Part shown: in pieces, positions 54,331 through 64,000 of the stretch | Layout of the letters: every line of letters starts with the position of its first letter | How positions within the stretch are numbered: position 1 is the stretch's first letter | From: Sinonovacula constricta | Lineage: Eukaryota; Mollusca; Bivalvia; Cardiida; Solecurtidae | Assembly: GCA_007844125.1 (NCBI GenBank) | Contig: CM017556.1 | Location: forward strand, 25,085,214 to 25,149,213 | Direction of reading: 5' to 3' | DNA: 64,000 nt | The notes under the pieces: generated by a model | The model's database searches: none | Seen by the model: the letters and a program-made list of their open reading frames with translations, nothing else | What the model was told of the DNA's origin: nothing | Made by a program: the position numbers and the translations under genes

Positions 54331-56581
54331 GACAACTTTCGTAAATGCCAGTATATTTGATGTGTTTTCTGCGTTGATTTGTTAACCCCATTCTAAATCA
54401 AACCAGTACAGAGTATACATTAAAAATTCTCAGATCGTAAGGATTTATTGTACACATACAATAGGTATGTTAACGTTGGTTTTCTTACCAAAATTGAATA
54501 GCATGTTTGTAAAGCCGATGAATATCATGACTTAAAGACATATATAATAGACCCTCTTTAGATCCCTTTGCGCACAACTTCAAGATAAAAGAAAAATGCT
54601 ACCATGCTGAGGTATTACATTGAAGAAAGTCACTAACCGGTTGGTGTTTACTGTACACTTAATGTATATTGGGTAAAAGCCTTTAGTCGACAAGAAGATT
54701 TTTTTTATCTAATTTGATCTAACATTCTAGACCATTAGCTTTCCCGCTGTTTCCACTACGTTATTATGAAGTGTTATATATTATACATGTATTTATGTTT
54801 ACCATTCATTTGTTGGCTTAGAGTTAGTCTTCCCACTGTGATGGGATACATTCATACCAATGGTTATCGTCCAGATATACCTTTCGATAAAGAAACTTTA
54901 GGCTGGAGCGTCCCGCAAACCATGTTCAAGCTACCTTGTCCGACCTTTTGCAAAGGCTTTTCTTCCATGCGGATTTGTGTTGTTTTGTCACAGTATTTTG
55001 TTTACCTTTAGATTAAGATTTGCTTGCGATTCTCTTTTTGTTGATTTAAATTTGAAAGTTTTGTAGTTTTCACAGTCCGTTTATATTTTTTTCATTTTAA
55101 ACAAAGTTATAACATCGATTACACTTCTTTCTACGCTATTGTAGATTTTTTTTTATCTTTGTCAATACCATCGAACCAAAAGTAAAGAATCTGTGTTTAC
55201 TCTGCGTTTAATGTAACATTTTGAAAAACAATCCTTTCTCTCTCGTTGCTTCCTGGCTTATATAGAAAATCAACATTTTAGGTGAGTTAATACGGCACTG
55301 TCTTCTCACAAGATCGGCCCTAGTTCGAACTCTGCTCGATGCTGAAAACTATAAATATAAATTGTTCTGCAACATTGAGAAAATTGGCTACACTCTAGAT
55401 TATACATCTTCATAAAAATGTTATTGTTATGCAGACGGTATTATGGAGATGAGACAGAATTTCAACCAAGATTAATGAACGTCAATATATCAAGTGACCT
55501 GTGAGCCGGAATTATTGTACTGAATAAAGACATTAGACGCAATATCAGTTAATAGGAACAGACTTGCAAATGTGTGTAAATGAATAAGTAAATATTGATG
55601 AGTTTGGACTTTGTTAATACTTTATACGCACAGTATAATCGTATTTAAATATTAACTAAGATCGTTTGATTTCTTAATAACCACAAAATGATTGTATTTA
55701 TTAACAAAGAAAATACCTATTAAAACTTTTTCCAATGCATCCTTCCTATTTTTTCACAAAAAAACATTAACAAAAGGACACTGATAATACTTTTTCTTGA
55801 AATAAATTTAAACATATACATTCGCTGGCAAATCATGTAAAACTAATTATTTGTTTCAGTTAGAGCAAATCCGGGTTTTGTATCTTGTTTGACACTTTGA
55901 AATGTAACAAATCATAAGTAGCATCGAGTTTTGATACTGATTTGTAAGTTGGTAAAATAAACCGTTCCAAGCGTCAAAAACACGATACATTTATGTTTTA
56001 GAGAGTGTTTCCGATAATTTGCAAAGATAAATAATGTTCAACCACGATTTCTAAGTGGAAGCATCAGCATGAGACGCGTTGTCTCGATTTAAAATTTAAT
56101 TATCGCAGAATATATTTGAAAGAAAATCTTCACTTTTGTATAGTTAATATAATGTTGATTACAAAACAACGAAACTGCAGATTTGAAAACGGATTTTTTT
56201 AATTACTAATAACATCATTACCCATGCTACTTTATCTGACTGAAACTATAATGGTGTATATAATTTCAATTAATGACACAGTTACAGACCCTGTCAGAGA
56301 TACTTCCCTTTACAGAGAACAAAATATGCAACAATATTGACGTCAAATGCAAATAAATGCTCTTTCTACGTGGTCTTAAAGAGGTAATAATTTGGCAAAA
56401 GTAAAGCTCGACAGAATTCTCTTGATCAAGTGTTACATGTAATACTCATTCTAGACTGTTAAAGTATAAAAACATACTAGGTTGCCAATAAAGTATGACT
56501 TCACATCGTTATAAATTGGCTTTAAAATGAAAATATGAATACAAGATAAATATTAAGCTTACTTCAATAATGATTTGCATA
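54331..56581. other. Mostly unassigned AT-rich DNA
   Basis: A degenerate SINE head may lie at 55275-55345 (CTGTCTTCTCACAAG then AGTTCGAACTCTGCTCG). An 81-codon frame at 54766-55011 has a hydrophobic start (MKCYILYMYLCLPFICWL) like a signal peptide and several cysteines, but no relative or splice context is visible; treated as a weak candidate only. 56225-56400 may be a remote relative of block R. Confidence 0.35.
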
Positions 56582-56589
56582 GTTTTATT
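56582..56589. repeat. hAT target-site duplication, left
   Basis: GTTTTATT; the right copy at 60602-60609 is GTTTTAAT, 7 of 8 identical. Eight bases is the hAT hallmark. Confidence 0.8.
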
Positions 56590-59500
56590 TTGGGATGTTA
56601 ACGAATATTCGAATATCATGGCGTTATTCGAATAGAGATCAAAGGATTCGAATAGCTAATATTTTTTATTCACTTATTTAAGTTTGGTAATTAAGTAAAA
56701 AGTAATAAAATCGTATTTCTCTAGTTGAGTGTATTGTCACCAGACGACTGAAGCACGATGGCGGTGTGTAGAGGTGTGGGGGTGGGGGGTAGGCTACGAT
56801 TTCGGCCATCTGGTTAACAGTATACAATCCAGAGTATTATGTCACCTCGTGCTACCCCGTTCCGTGTCTCGCGCCACCTTGATCCAGTTACATCACACGC
56901 ACAGCTGTGAAAATAGGTTCTCAGTTTACAATAAACACACATGTCAGTTCATGCGGCAGTCAGCTAGTCTAGTCACGGAAGACTGATTCTATTCTCTTCA
57001 GTCGGGATCGCTGGTAATTAATGCAGCACATTATACCATGCGTTATTTTTCATTACAGTCCACCAGAACTTACTTTTTTAATTTCACAACAAGATCACTT
57101 GTTTAGTTTTACTTTCTTATAATCACTCTACTGCACATGGGTATTTCATTCCCATACATTACCGCGACAGCTGCGATTTTCTGTCCCCGCAATTTTCTGC
57201 TCGATAATTTTTTCGACGTCATAAGCCTACACGAGTAAAACAATTCTATATATTCATCGGCATTTAACCTTTTAAAGCGCGACATCAGTAGTACATTTCA
57301 ATAACGTTTTCCTCTGTGTAAATTACTCCAATCGTTGTTCTTTTGCAATCATATTTGGAATGAATGTTAAATACAAATACACAGTTATGAAATGTATTTC
57401 TATTTTCCTAAAAGTCTTATCAATGTGATACTTTCAAAGTCGCCACTCGGCATCTACTATAATGTGGGAGAGGATACTAATTCATAATAATTCAAAAGTC
57501 AAAACGAAAAACAAATTATCAACGGAGTGGTCAATTTTGCATGTTTATTTTTGACATATAAACTATAGTAAGCAAGCTATTGAGTGTATAATGCAAAATT
57601 ATCAAACTTTGTTTATTATATCTTTGAAACATGTATGCTAAATAAACAACATAATCTCAAGTCATTATATTACTTTGTTTTACTAAGCGTACATATTTTA
57701 TAATACCCTTTACCCTTTATTCCAGCTAAAATAAACTTGTTGTTTTAGCGCAGGGGGGGGGGTATTTTTTTTAACTTGATGTTCTTGCTAAGTTACATGT
57801 AACAAGATAAATCTGGTAATTCTGACACTAACCAATCGCAATCCGTATTTGTCACTTGTGTATTTGTAACCAAGTGTCGCTTATTGACATTTTATGGCTT
57901 CGGATTAACACCTAACCGATACTCCTTTTACCAGACAATGAACAATTAACAAAGATCTGACCACCAACCAATCAGAATTCATAATTGGTTGTTCACTTGA
58001 GCGATTCTCCTAATTACAACCTGCGTGTTGGTCTCACAGTCGATCCTGTATCACCTGTACCTAGACCTCTGAAAATGCCTCCTCAAGCAAGTTCCGACGT
58101 GTGAATGTATTTCACCAAATCTGAAGACAAGCAGATTGCCACTTGCAATGCCTGCCCTGGTACAACAGCAAACCTGCTGAACCACCTGAAAAGACACACC
58201 GTATACAACCCTCCAAGCACGCCTACGAAGACGGGCATGAAAGAAGCTACTCTGACCAGCGTGATGACCACCCCTCCCCGAATCTCCAACGAAACACATG
58301 AGCGCTTTGCCTGTGCAAATGGATCGTCATGGACTGTCTTCCCCTCAGCGCCGTGGACAGTGATGGCTTTCGAGAAATGATTTCTGTCCTTGCACCGACA
58401 TTCAAGGTCCCTTGCCGCCAGACTATTCGAGCAAGTATCGAAAAGAAATACGACGAAGAACGTCGACGGCTTCTGTCGCAGTTGGAAGATGTGACGTCAG
58501 TGGCGATAACCACGGACACCTGGACATCGAACAGCACACAGAGTTACATGACAGTTACAGAGCACCACATTGATGAAAACTGGCAGATGCACAGTAACGT
58601 TTTGATGACACGCACAATGCCAGAACGCCACACTGCAGAAAATATCGCAACCCGACTTAAAAATTGCGTTTATGAATTTCAGCTGGACAAGAAGGTAAAG
58701 GCATGTGTCCATGACAACGCAAGAAATATGGAGAAGGCGGGCACTATGTGTCCTGACTGGTCTGACAGTTCATGCTTCGCACACACACTGCAACTGTGCA
58801 TCAAACCAGTGCTCGAACTACCTGCCGCTTCAAAGGTGTTAGGGAAGTGCAGAAAGCTGGTCGGACACTTTAAGCATTCCACCACACTTACAGCAGAATT
58901 GCATAAACGCCAAGAACTGCAGCACAGAGACAGCCAGCGAAAAGAACAAGCATACGCCCTTATTCAGGATGTGCCAAGCCGTTGGAGTTCGACACAGCAG
59001 GTGTGCGCTCGCCTGCTTCAGCTTCGTCGTGTCATCTCCGACATTCTGCTGAATGAGGACGTCACCCGGCCATCTGACATCGACTTTCTTCTTAAATCCC
59101 AAGAGTGGGCTGCTATCAGCGACCTAGCCAAGGCTCTACAACCATTTACCAACGTGACGACCTTCATAAGTAAGGACAAGACGGTCTCAATCTCCGAAAT
59201 ATTCCCCATCATCTCCGGACTCGTCACACGGACTCTACTTCCCAATGGAGAGGATTCAGCACTCACAACGACCGTCAAGCAGCTGCTCGCCATTGCATGC
59301 CACCAGAGGTTTGAGCCGTTTACTGTAATGACAGCCGAGTCACTACCGATGCTGGCCTCTCTGCTTGGTCCTAGGTACAAGAAATTGAATTTCCTCCCCA
59401 GGCACTTGCGACGACTGACCCACGCCATGCTTGAGGCTCGGATGGATGACGTCCCATAAAAGATTATCGTCCACAAGACCTCCCCGGCTACTCCTAGTAA

Positions 59501-60601
59501 GCAACCACGGTAAGACATCCTCATGTCAAGCCCAGACGCCGCAGAAGATGATAAATTGAAAATGTACCTGGCGGAGAAGGCAGACGACACGACGCCGGCC
59601 CTAGAGTGGGGGTACCGGAACGAGTCAAGGTTCCCGAAGGTGGTGCACGTAGCACGCAGCGTATTGTATGTGCCTGCTACATCTGTGCCAGCCGAACGCA
59701 TCTTCTCTGCAGCTGGACTTGCAATCAACAAACTGAGAAATCGACTCAGCAATGACATTGTGGATGCCATGATATTTCTTAACAAAAATCTTAGGGACAA
59801 ACATATTCCAACTGCTGACGAGTGAATTGCATGAAAATCGAGGCAGTGGTGTTACACAAATGAACCAAGAAAAGTTTAATTGACATGTCACGTTCTGTTT
59901 TATAAATTTTTATTGTTGAACACATTTATATAGTTTGTAAGATGCTTTTGTACAACATTAAAGACTGTTTTGGTTATAACAAATATATGCTATTTGGTGA
60001 AATAAAATATTTACATTTTGAGTTATTTGTTTTAATTTTGAATTATTGCTGTAAAGTAGTTTGTCTTATTAAATCGATACTTGACATACATAGCATAATA
60101 TTGCATGTATTACTCGGAGATTTTATAGTTAAGTTTACGTTTTTTGATTACTGAAAATGTTTGCTATAAAGAGTTAAATTTTAAAAGCTTTTAAATTTAA
60201 GCTTATTGTAAAAAACTGACAGCGATCACACATTAAATCGGACTTTTTGAAATTTACTTGCAAGTTATCGGTGACCGAGAAAAGTAACACTGTTTCCGGT
60301 TCTTCGATATAAACACAATAATGGCGGAGTGATTATGTTGTCATATGCATTTCCATAATAAAATCGTCGTTTTTAAATTTACCGCTAGGAATGGGTCATA
60401 ATTCTTCTTGCTCTTCTGCATAAAGTAAAGTGAGTTATGTAAACATTTAAAGAAAATATAAATGAAACACGTGATAAATCTTAGGCTAAATTATCTTGTT
60501 ATGTGCCACTATGATGCAAATTTTGTTCCGAATATTCAAATACTATTCGAATACACGTAACGAATTTCGAATATCGTTTTAGGATTCGATTTACATCCCT
60601 A
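56590..60601 (+). mobile_element. hAT DNA transposon, structurally complete, gene decayed
   Basis: About 4012 bp. The left end begins TTGGGATGTTAACGAAT and the right end, read inward on the minus strand, begins TAGGGATGTAAATCGAAT. These are imperfect terminal inverted repeats of about 17 bp, flanked by an 8-bp target-site duplication with one mismatch. Inside both ends lie three ATTCGAAT-like motifs spaced 19-20 bp (left 56607, 56626, 56646; right 60545, 60565, 60584). The central 1.75 kb is GC-richer than the AT-rich flanks and encodes a BED-finger hAT transposase, now broken by stops and a frameshift. The 5' non-coding part (56660-58070) includes a run of ten G at 57753-57762. The element cannot move by itself but still has both ends. 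Confidence 0.88.
58075..59825 (+). pseudogene. hAT transposase pseudogene (BED finger, RNase H-like core, hATC)
   Basis: The reading starts at ATG 58075 (MPPQASSDV). TGA at 58102-58104 sits where BED domains carry Trp before the MYF aromatic motif, so it is probably a TGG to TGA change. The BED finger follows as CNACPGTTANLLNHLKRH (C2-H2). Near 58297-58302 a one-base shift moves the frame; the conserved ALCLCKWIVMDCLPL run is in the new frame. From 58329 the core reads open for 376 codons: TTDTWTS (Asp63), VHDNARNM (Asp129), CFAHTLQL, SRWSST. Asp63 and Asp129 are plausible members of the hAT DDE triad. In-frame TAA codons lie at 59457-59459 and 59511-59513. The C-terminal hATC dimerisation part continues in the same frame (59523-59825): LEWGYRNE, VPATSVPAERIFSAAG (with a candidate third acidic residue), LRNRLSNDIVDAMIFLNKNL. 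Total length of about 580 codons fits the ZBED/Ac-like hAT family. Five lesions in all count against function. Confidence 0.92.
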
Positions 60602-60609
60602 GTTTTAAT
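60602..60609. repeat. hAT target-site duplication, right
   Basis: GTTTTAAT, paired with GTTTTATT at 56582-56589. Confidence 0.8.
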
Positions 60610-61221
60610 TATTGTCAAACTATACAACAGTACTCGACCAAATCGACCATTCCTGACCTTTAAAAATAAGTCAATTGCATTTGTATCTATCAATTTAGAT
60701 AAAATAGATTTTTTAGTTTGTGTCATAAAATATAGCTAATGCCACTTGCTTAAGACTATGTAAAGTCCTTAATCGTGAGGCCTTCAAAATAACAGTAAGC
60801 TTCATATTTAAAACACATTTCCATAGCAACAAATTGTATCATAAAACTCTTAACGACATAAGAAAAAAATAATTTTGATGTAAAATAAATGTTGTGTCAG
60901 GTGGTAAGGTTTATGTTTTGTATTTTCTTGATATATTACAGTTTTATTAAAGGCTGAACGTTTATGGAAAATTCTAGACAGCTTTCACTAAGTACATGGC
61001 TGAAGACTGAATTGTGCTCTTGTGTGCAGTTTGGACCTTATTTTCTGGAAAGAAAAGCAGTTTGAAGCATGTGCGTATAGCTTAGAACATATGCAAAAGC
61101 CATGTGAAATAACCATGGAAACATCTTTGGCATATTGACGTATACGTTGCTTCTCATACCAGCTAAACTAACTAGTTCATAAGTAATACTAAACTAGAAT
61201 TTAAATGTAAAATACTCTGAA
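60610..61221. other. Unassigned AT-rich DNA
   Basis: No supported feature seen. Confidence 0.45.
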
Positions 61222-61349
61222 ATTATTGCATTTGTGTAAAATTTTGTCACCTTGTAAAACACATTTATAAGAAATACAGTCTACTATAATTGCATTTGTG
61301 TAAAGTTTCGTCACCTTGTAAAATATATTGATAAGAAGCAATGTCTACT
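61222..61349 (+). repeat. Two-copy 64-bp tandem repeat
   Basis: TTGCATTTGTGTAAA recurs 64 bp apart (61227 and 61291), with TCACCTTGTAAAA following in both. The two copies differ at about ten positions. Confidence 0.85.
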
Positions 61350-63000
61350 GATTTACTTCATCTTCAAAACTGTATGGTCTTACCTAATCGTAGGTTTATG
61401 ACAGATCGAGCGACACAATGCGGGCTTCAAATGTATATATTTTATAGCGTCGCTATCAAGCTAAGCACTATACTTTTTGTGACTGGCGTGTGACACAAGA
61501 CGCGATTTGCGGAGGACACTTGACGTGATTTACATGCGCATCTCGAGTTTCGTTTTTTTAGGATGTAACAGCAAATGTAATAACAAGGCCTTTTGACGCT
61601 TTTTATTTACCAACAAAAGAATTATTTCAACCCATTGTTCAAACATTAAAAAAGTGCCAACATGTTTAGAATTTACTTACTCACTTTAACCAGACTGAAA
61701 ACTGACAATATGCATATAAACTGAGCATTTAAAGCTTACTTTCAAGATAAAATATTGATAATTTAACTAGAATAAACTGATTATTTAGAAATAAATACCC
61801 AACCATAATAGAATTAGCGATTTTATTTCACAATGTTTTATGCAATCCACGTCTCTGACCTACTTGTTCTGATTTACGTCCGAGAAATATAATTATATGC
61901 TTGTACATGTAACCAGAACTGACTTTACCCTTTACAAAGGCAATATTATATACTTAAAGCAGTTATCGTATAAATGTACGATGCATGCCACATTTTACTA
62001 AGGATATATTGTGTCATTTTATGATATCAATACACATTACACAAAGAAAGGCAAAATACGACATTGATCACATAGGTGCCATGGTCAGCATAGAGATTAG
62101 TTTTTTTTAATATATCCCCGTTTGTTAATATCGATAAAATAACAGTTGCTACGAATTGATTGCGTCCTGTCAAATTTCAAATATAAGTTTACATCATTTG
62201 TCAATTAGTTTGTAGCTTTTTTTACAGTACGTCGTGCGAAAATTATTAAAACAACGATTAATAATTCTGTTTTAAGAGTGGGTACATGTATTTCTGTAAT
62301 TGTGTTGTTGCTAATCGCTTATAATCCATTGCAATTGGGAGTATTTAACAAGTTGTTTTATTTGTGAATTCATTAATAATGTTTCCCATTTTAATCATCC
62401 AATTACATTACTTTTTATCCATAGACGTATGCTTCGTGTTAGCCATTACATACGTATGTTTATTCTAAGAATAACGAACCATGATGTTGGTTGAACGCAA
62501 TGCTCGTCAGCTGTTCAGTACACAAAATACCATGGAACAAAATGTAAAAAGTCGGTACTGCATACATTAAATAATCCCTTAACTATATATTGTATACTAT
62601 ATTCTGTTCAGAAATAGGGCTACACTGCGGAATATATATCTTTTAAAAGTGCATCCATCATATTATGCATATTATAAGACCATATCAGAATATATATTGC
62701 AAGATTGATTAAGGCCAATACATCATCACGCATTGCCGACATAACATATAAAAAGAACCGATGTACGGTTCAAATACCACATTTTATACTCATATATAGA
62801 AGAATCTTGTTCAAATGTACCGTGTTTTTGGATATACAAGTGGGCCCTTTTCCGAAGTCTATGTTTTACGCCGAAAATGTGGAGTGATATAAAAAAGGGA
62901 ATTTCAATTTATTGTATTTTTTCAGCATTGAAAAAACAAAACGGAACTACGAATCCAAATTAATATATCTATCAGATTCAGAAGTTAAGCTTTTAACTTA
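61350..63000. other. Unassigned AT-rich DNA
   Basis: No supported feature; a 60-codon frame at 62705-62887 has no recognisable motif. Confidence 0.45.
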
Positions 63001-63190
63001 AGAATCAATCATACAATCGTCAAGCTACAATGGCTCAGATCAATATGATATGACATTGATATATATTTCCTATCAATACTTTTAATATAATGGATGAAAA
63101 TTGCATTTAGATCATTGATCGATGATACTGCCATTGTGATATGATCGCGTGATGCACGCGATTAACAAATGTGAATAATGCATTGCTCAC
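63001..63190 (+). repeat. Hairpin-bearing duplicated block, copy 2
   Basis: Hairpin 1: ATTGATA (63055-63061) with TATCAAT (63071-63077), same stem and same 9-base loop length as at 53.28 kb. Hairpin 2: TGATCGCGTG (63142-63151) with CACGCGATTA (63155-63164) around an ATG loop; eight inner pairs are perfect, then one G-T wobble and a T-A pair. The gap between the two hairpins is 64 bp here and 63 bp in copy 1. The opening AATCAATCAT-like word is shared with 38488. Confidence 0.5.
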
Positions 63191-63837
63191 AATGTTTTCA
63201 GAATTACATGAAAGGCAATTACAGGACTTGATATGATAGATGTAGTTTTATCTTAACTGATAACATTAAAACTTAATTGTTGTTGTTAAGGGATAAGTGT
63301 TTCTGAAGGAGAATTTGATTCAAATTTAATAGGTATCTAAGAAAGAATTAGGTTTTAACAATTGTACCTAAAAGGAATTCAACAGATTGTGCGTTTTGTC
63401 GAGTATAAACTGAACATCTTTATGGCGTAAAATGTTAAGATCGTTGTTTTTATTTTCAGAAAAAGAATATCCAGATAGAAAACACTTAAGTGAAATATTT
63501 AGCATATAAATATTTATGATAATGTGTTATTTTATGATCTTTGCAGGATCATATCAAAGGGCCACTGACATGAGGTGAAGTCCTAATGTAAGTACATCGT
63601 AATAGTAAACTTAGATGTAGATATTTGATTTGTAATAAATTGCAAAATGTATTTGTTGCAAAATAAATATCGATGTTATTTTCAATTTGCTATGGTTCGT
63701 TTAGGCGTTTAATTACGTTGTACACTGGAACCTTATTCATATTCTCAACTCCTGCATGTTCAGCATTCTAAAATCCATTTTTTAATCATTATTCTACACA
63801 ATTACTATAACTTAAGAAGGGTGATCATGATTTATAA
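63191..63837. other. Unassigned AT-rich DNA
   Basis: No supported feature seen. Confidence 0.45.
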
Positions 63838-63838
63838 C

Positions 63839-63898
<60 letters not shown>

Positions 63899-63915
63899 AA
63901 TAATAGTAAAAATAA

Positions 63916-63951
<36 letters not shown>

Positions 63952-63974
63952 TTTAATAATAATAATAATAATAC
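63838..63974. repeat. (AAT)n microsatellite
   Basis: About 137 bp of AAT units with a few AAA, AGT and TTT interruptions, near the window end. Confidence 0.96.
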
Positions 63975-64000
63975 ATCTACGTGTACTTTTATTATAAAAA

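Noticed and set aside
58051..58537. Several minus-strand frames over the BED finger region
   Set aside because: Shadows of the GC-richer transposase gene; no motifs of their own.
59018..59800. 260-codon minus-strand open frame
   Set aside because: Antisense to the hAT transposase coding region; the sense strand has the clear family motifs.

Overview
This looks like a gene-poor stretch of an animal nuclear genome, most likely a bivalve mollusc. The sequence is strongly AT-rich and full of di-, tri- and tetranucleotide microsatellites. It carries tRNA-headed SINEs whose bodies resemble, from memory, SINE sequences common in bivalve genomes, a truncated LINE, and a decayed but structurally complete hAT DNA transposon. 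No intact host protein-coding gene could be recognised, and no rRNA, true tRNA or CRISPR array. Species assignment is an inference; only the repeat content supports it.

Layout. 0-3.4 kb: two diverged tandem copies of a 1.4-2 kb unit; a third partial copy lies near 16.4 kb. 4.3-5.2 kb: an inverted pair of repeat arms that may be a foldback element. 7.4-9.5 kb: the 3' end of a LINE with one internal stop. 11.6-11.8 kb: a full SINE with a perfect 15-bp target-site duplication. 12-17 kb: microsatellites and unassigned AT-rich DNA. 17.2-37.3 kb: two tandem copies of a unit of about 10.2 kb, with colinear anchors, each later hit by different insertions of one repeat family (called family AB here). 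37.1-37.5 kb: a young 206-bp tandem duplication. 40.2-44.0 kb: more SINEs and a fragment of family AB. 45-56 kb: mostly unassigned, with diverged pieces of the duplicated units and several microsatellites. 56.6-60.6 kb: the hAT element (about 4.0 kb) with terminal inverted repeats, 8-bp target-site duplication, phased subterminal motifs and a broken BED-type transposase gene. 60.6-64 kb: unassigned DNA, a 64-bp tandem repeat, a hairpin-bearing block and an AAT microsatellite.

The less ordinary signals are: (1) family AB, in which a segment A recurs 643-646 bp downstream of itself in three separate copies and carries a conserved small hairpin plus a roughly 97-codon open frame; (2) paralogous filled and empty sites showing that AB insertions post-date the 10-kb duplication; (3) a block at 53.28-53.39 kb and 63.05-63.16 kb with two hairpins, one of which shows two compensatory base-pair changes; (4) the hAT termini with ATTCGAAT-like motifs every 19-20 bp. 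There are no operon-like gene relationships to describe; the window is best read as a record of tandem duplication and transposon insertion. Similarities were judged by eye, so percentages are not given.
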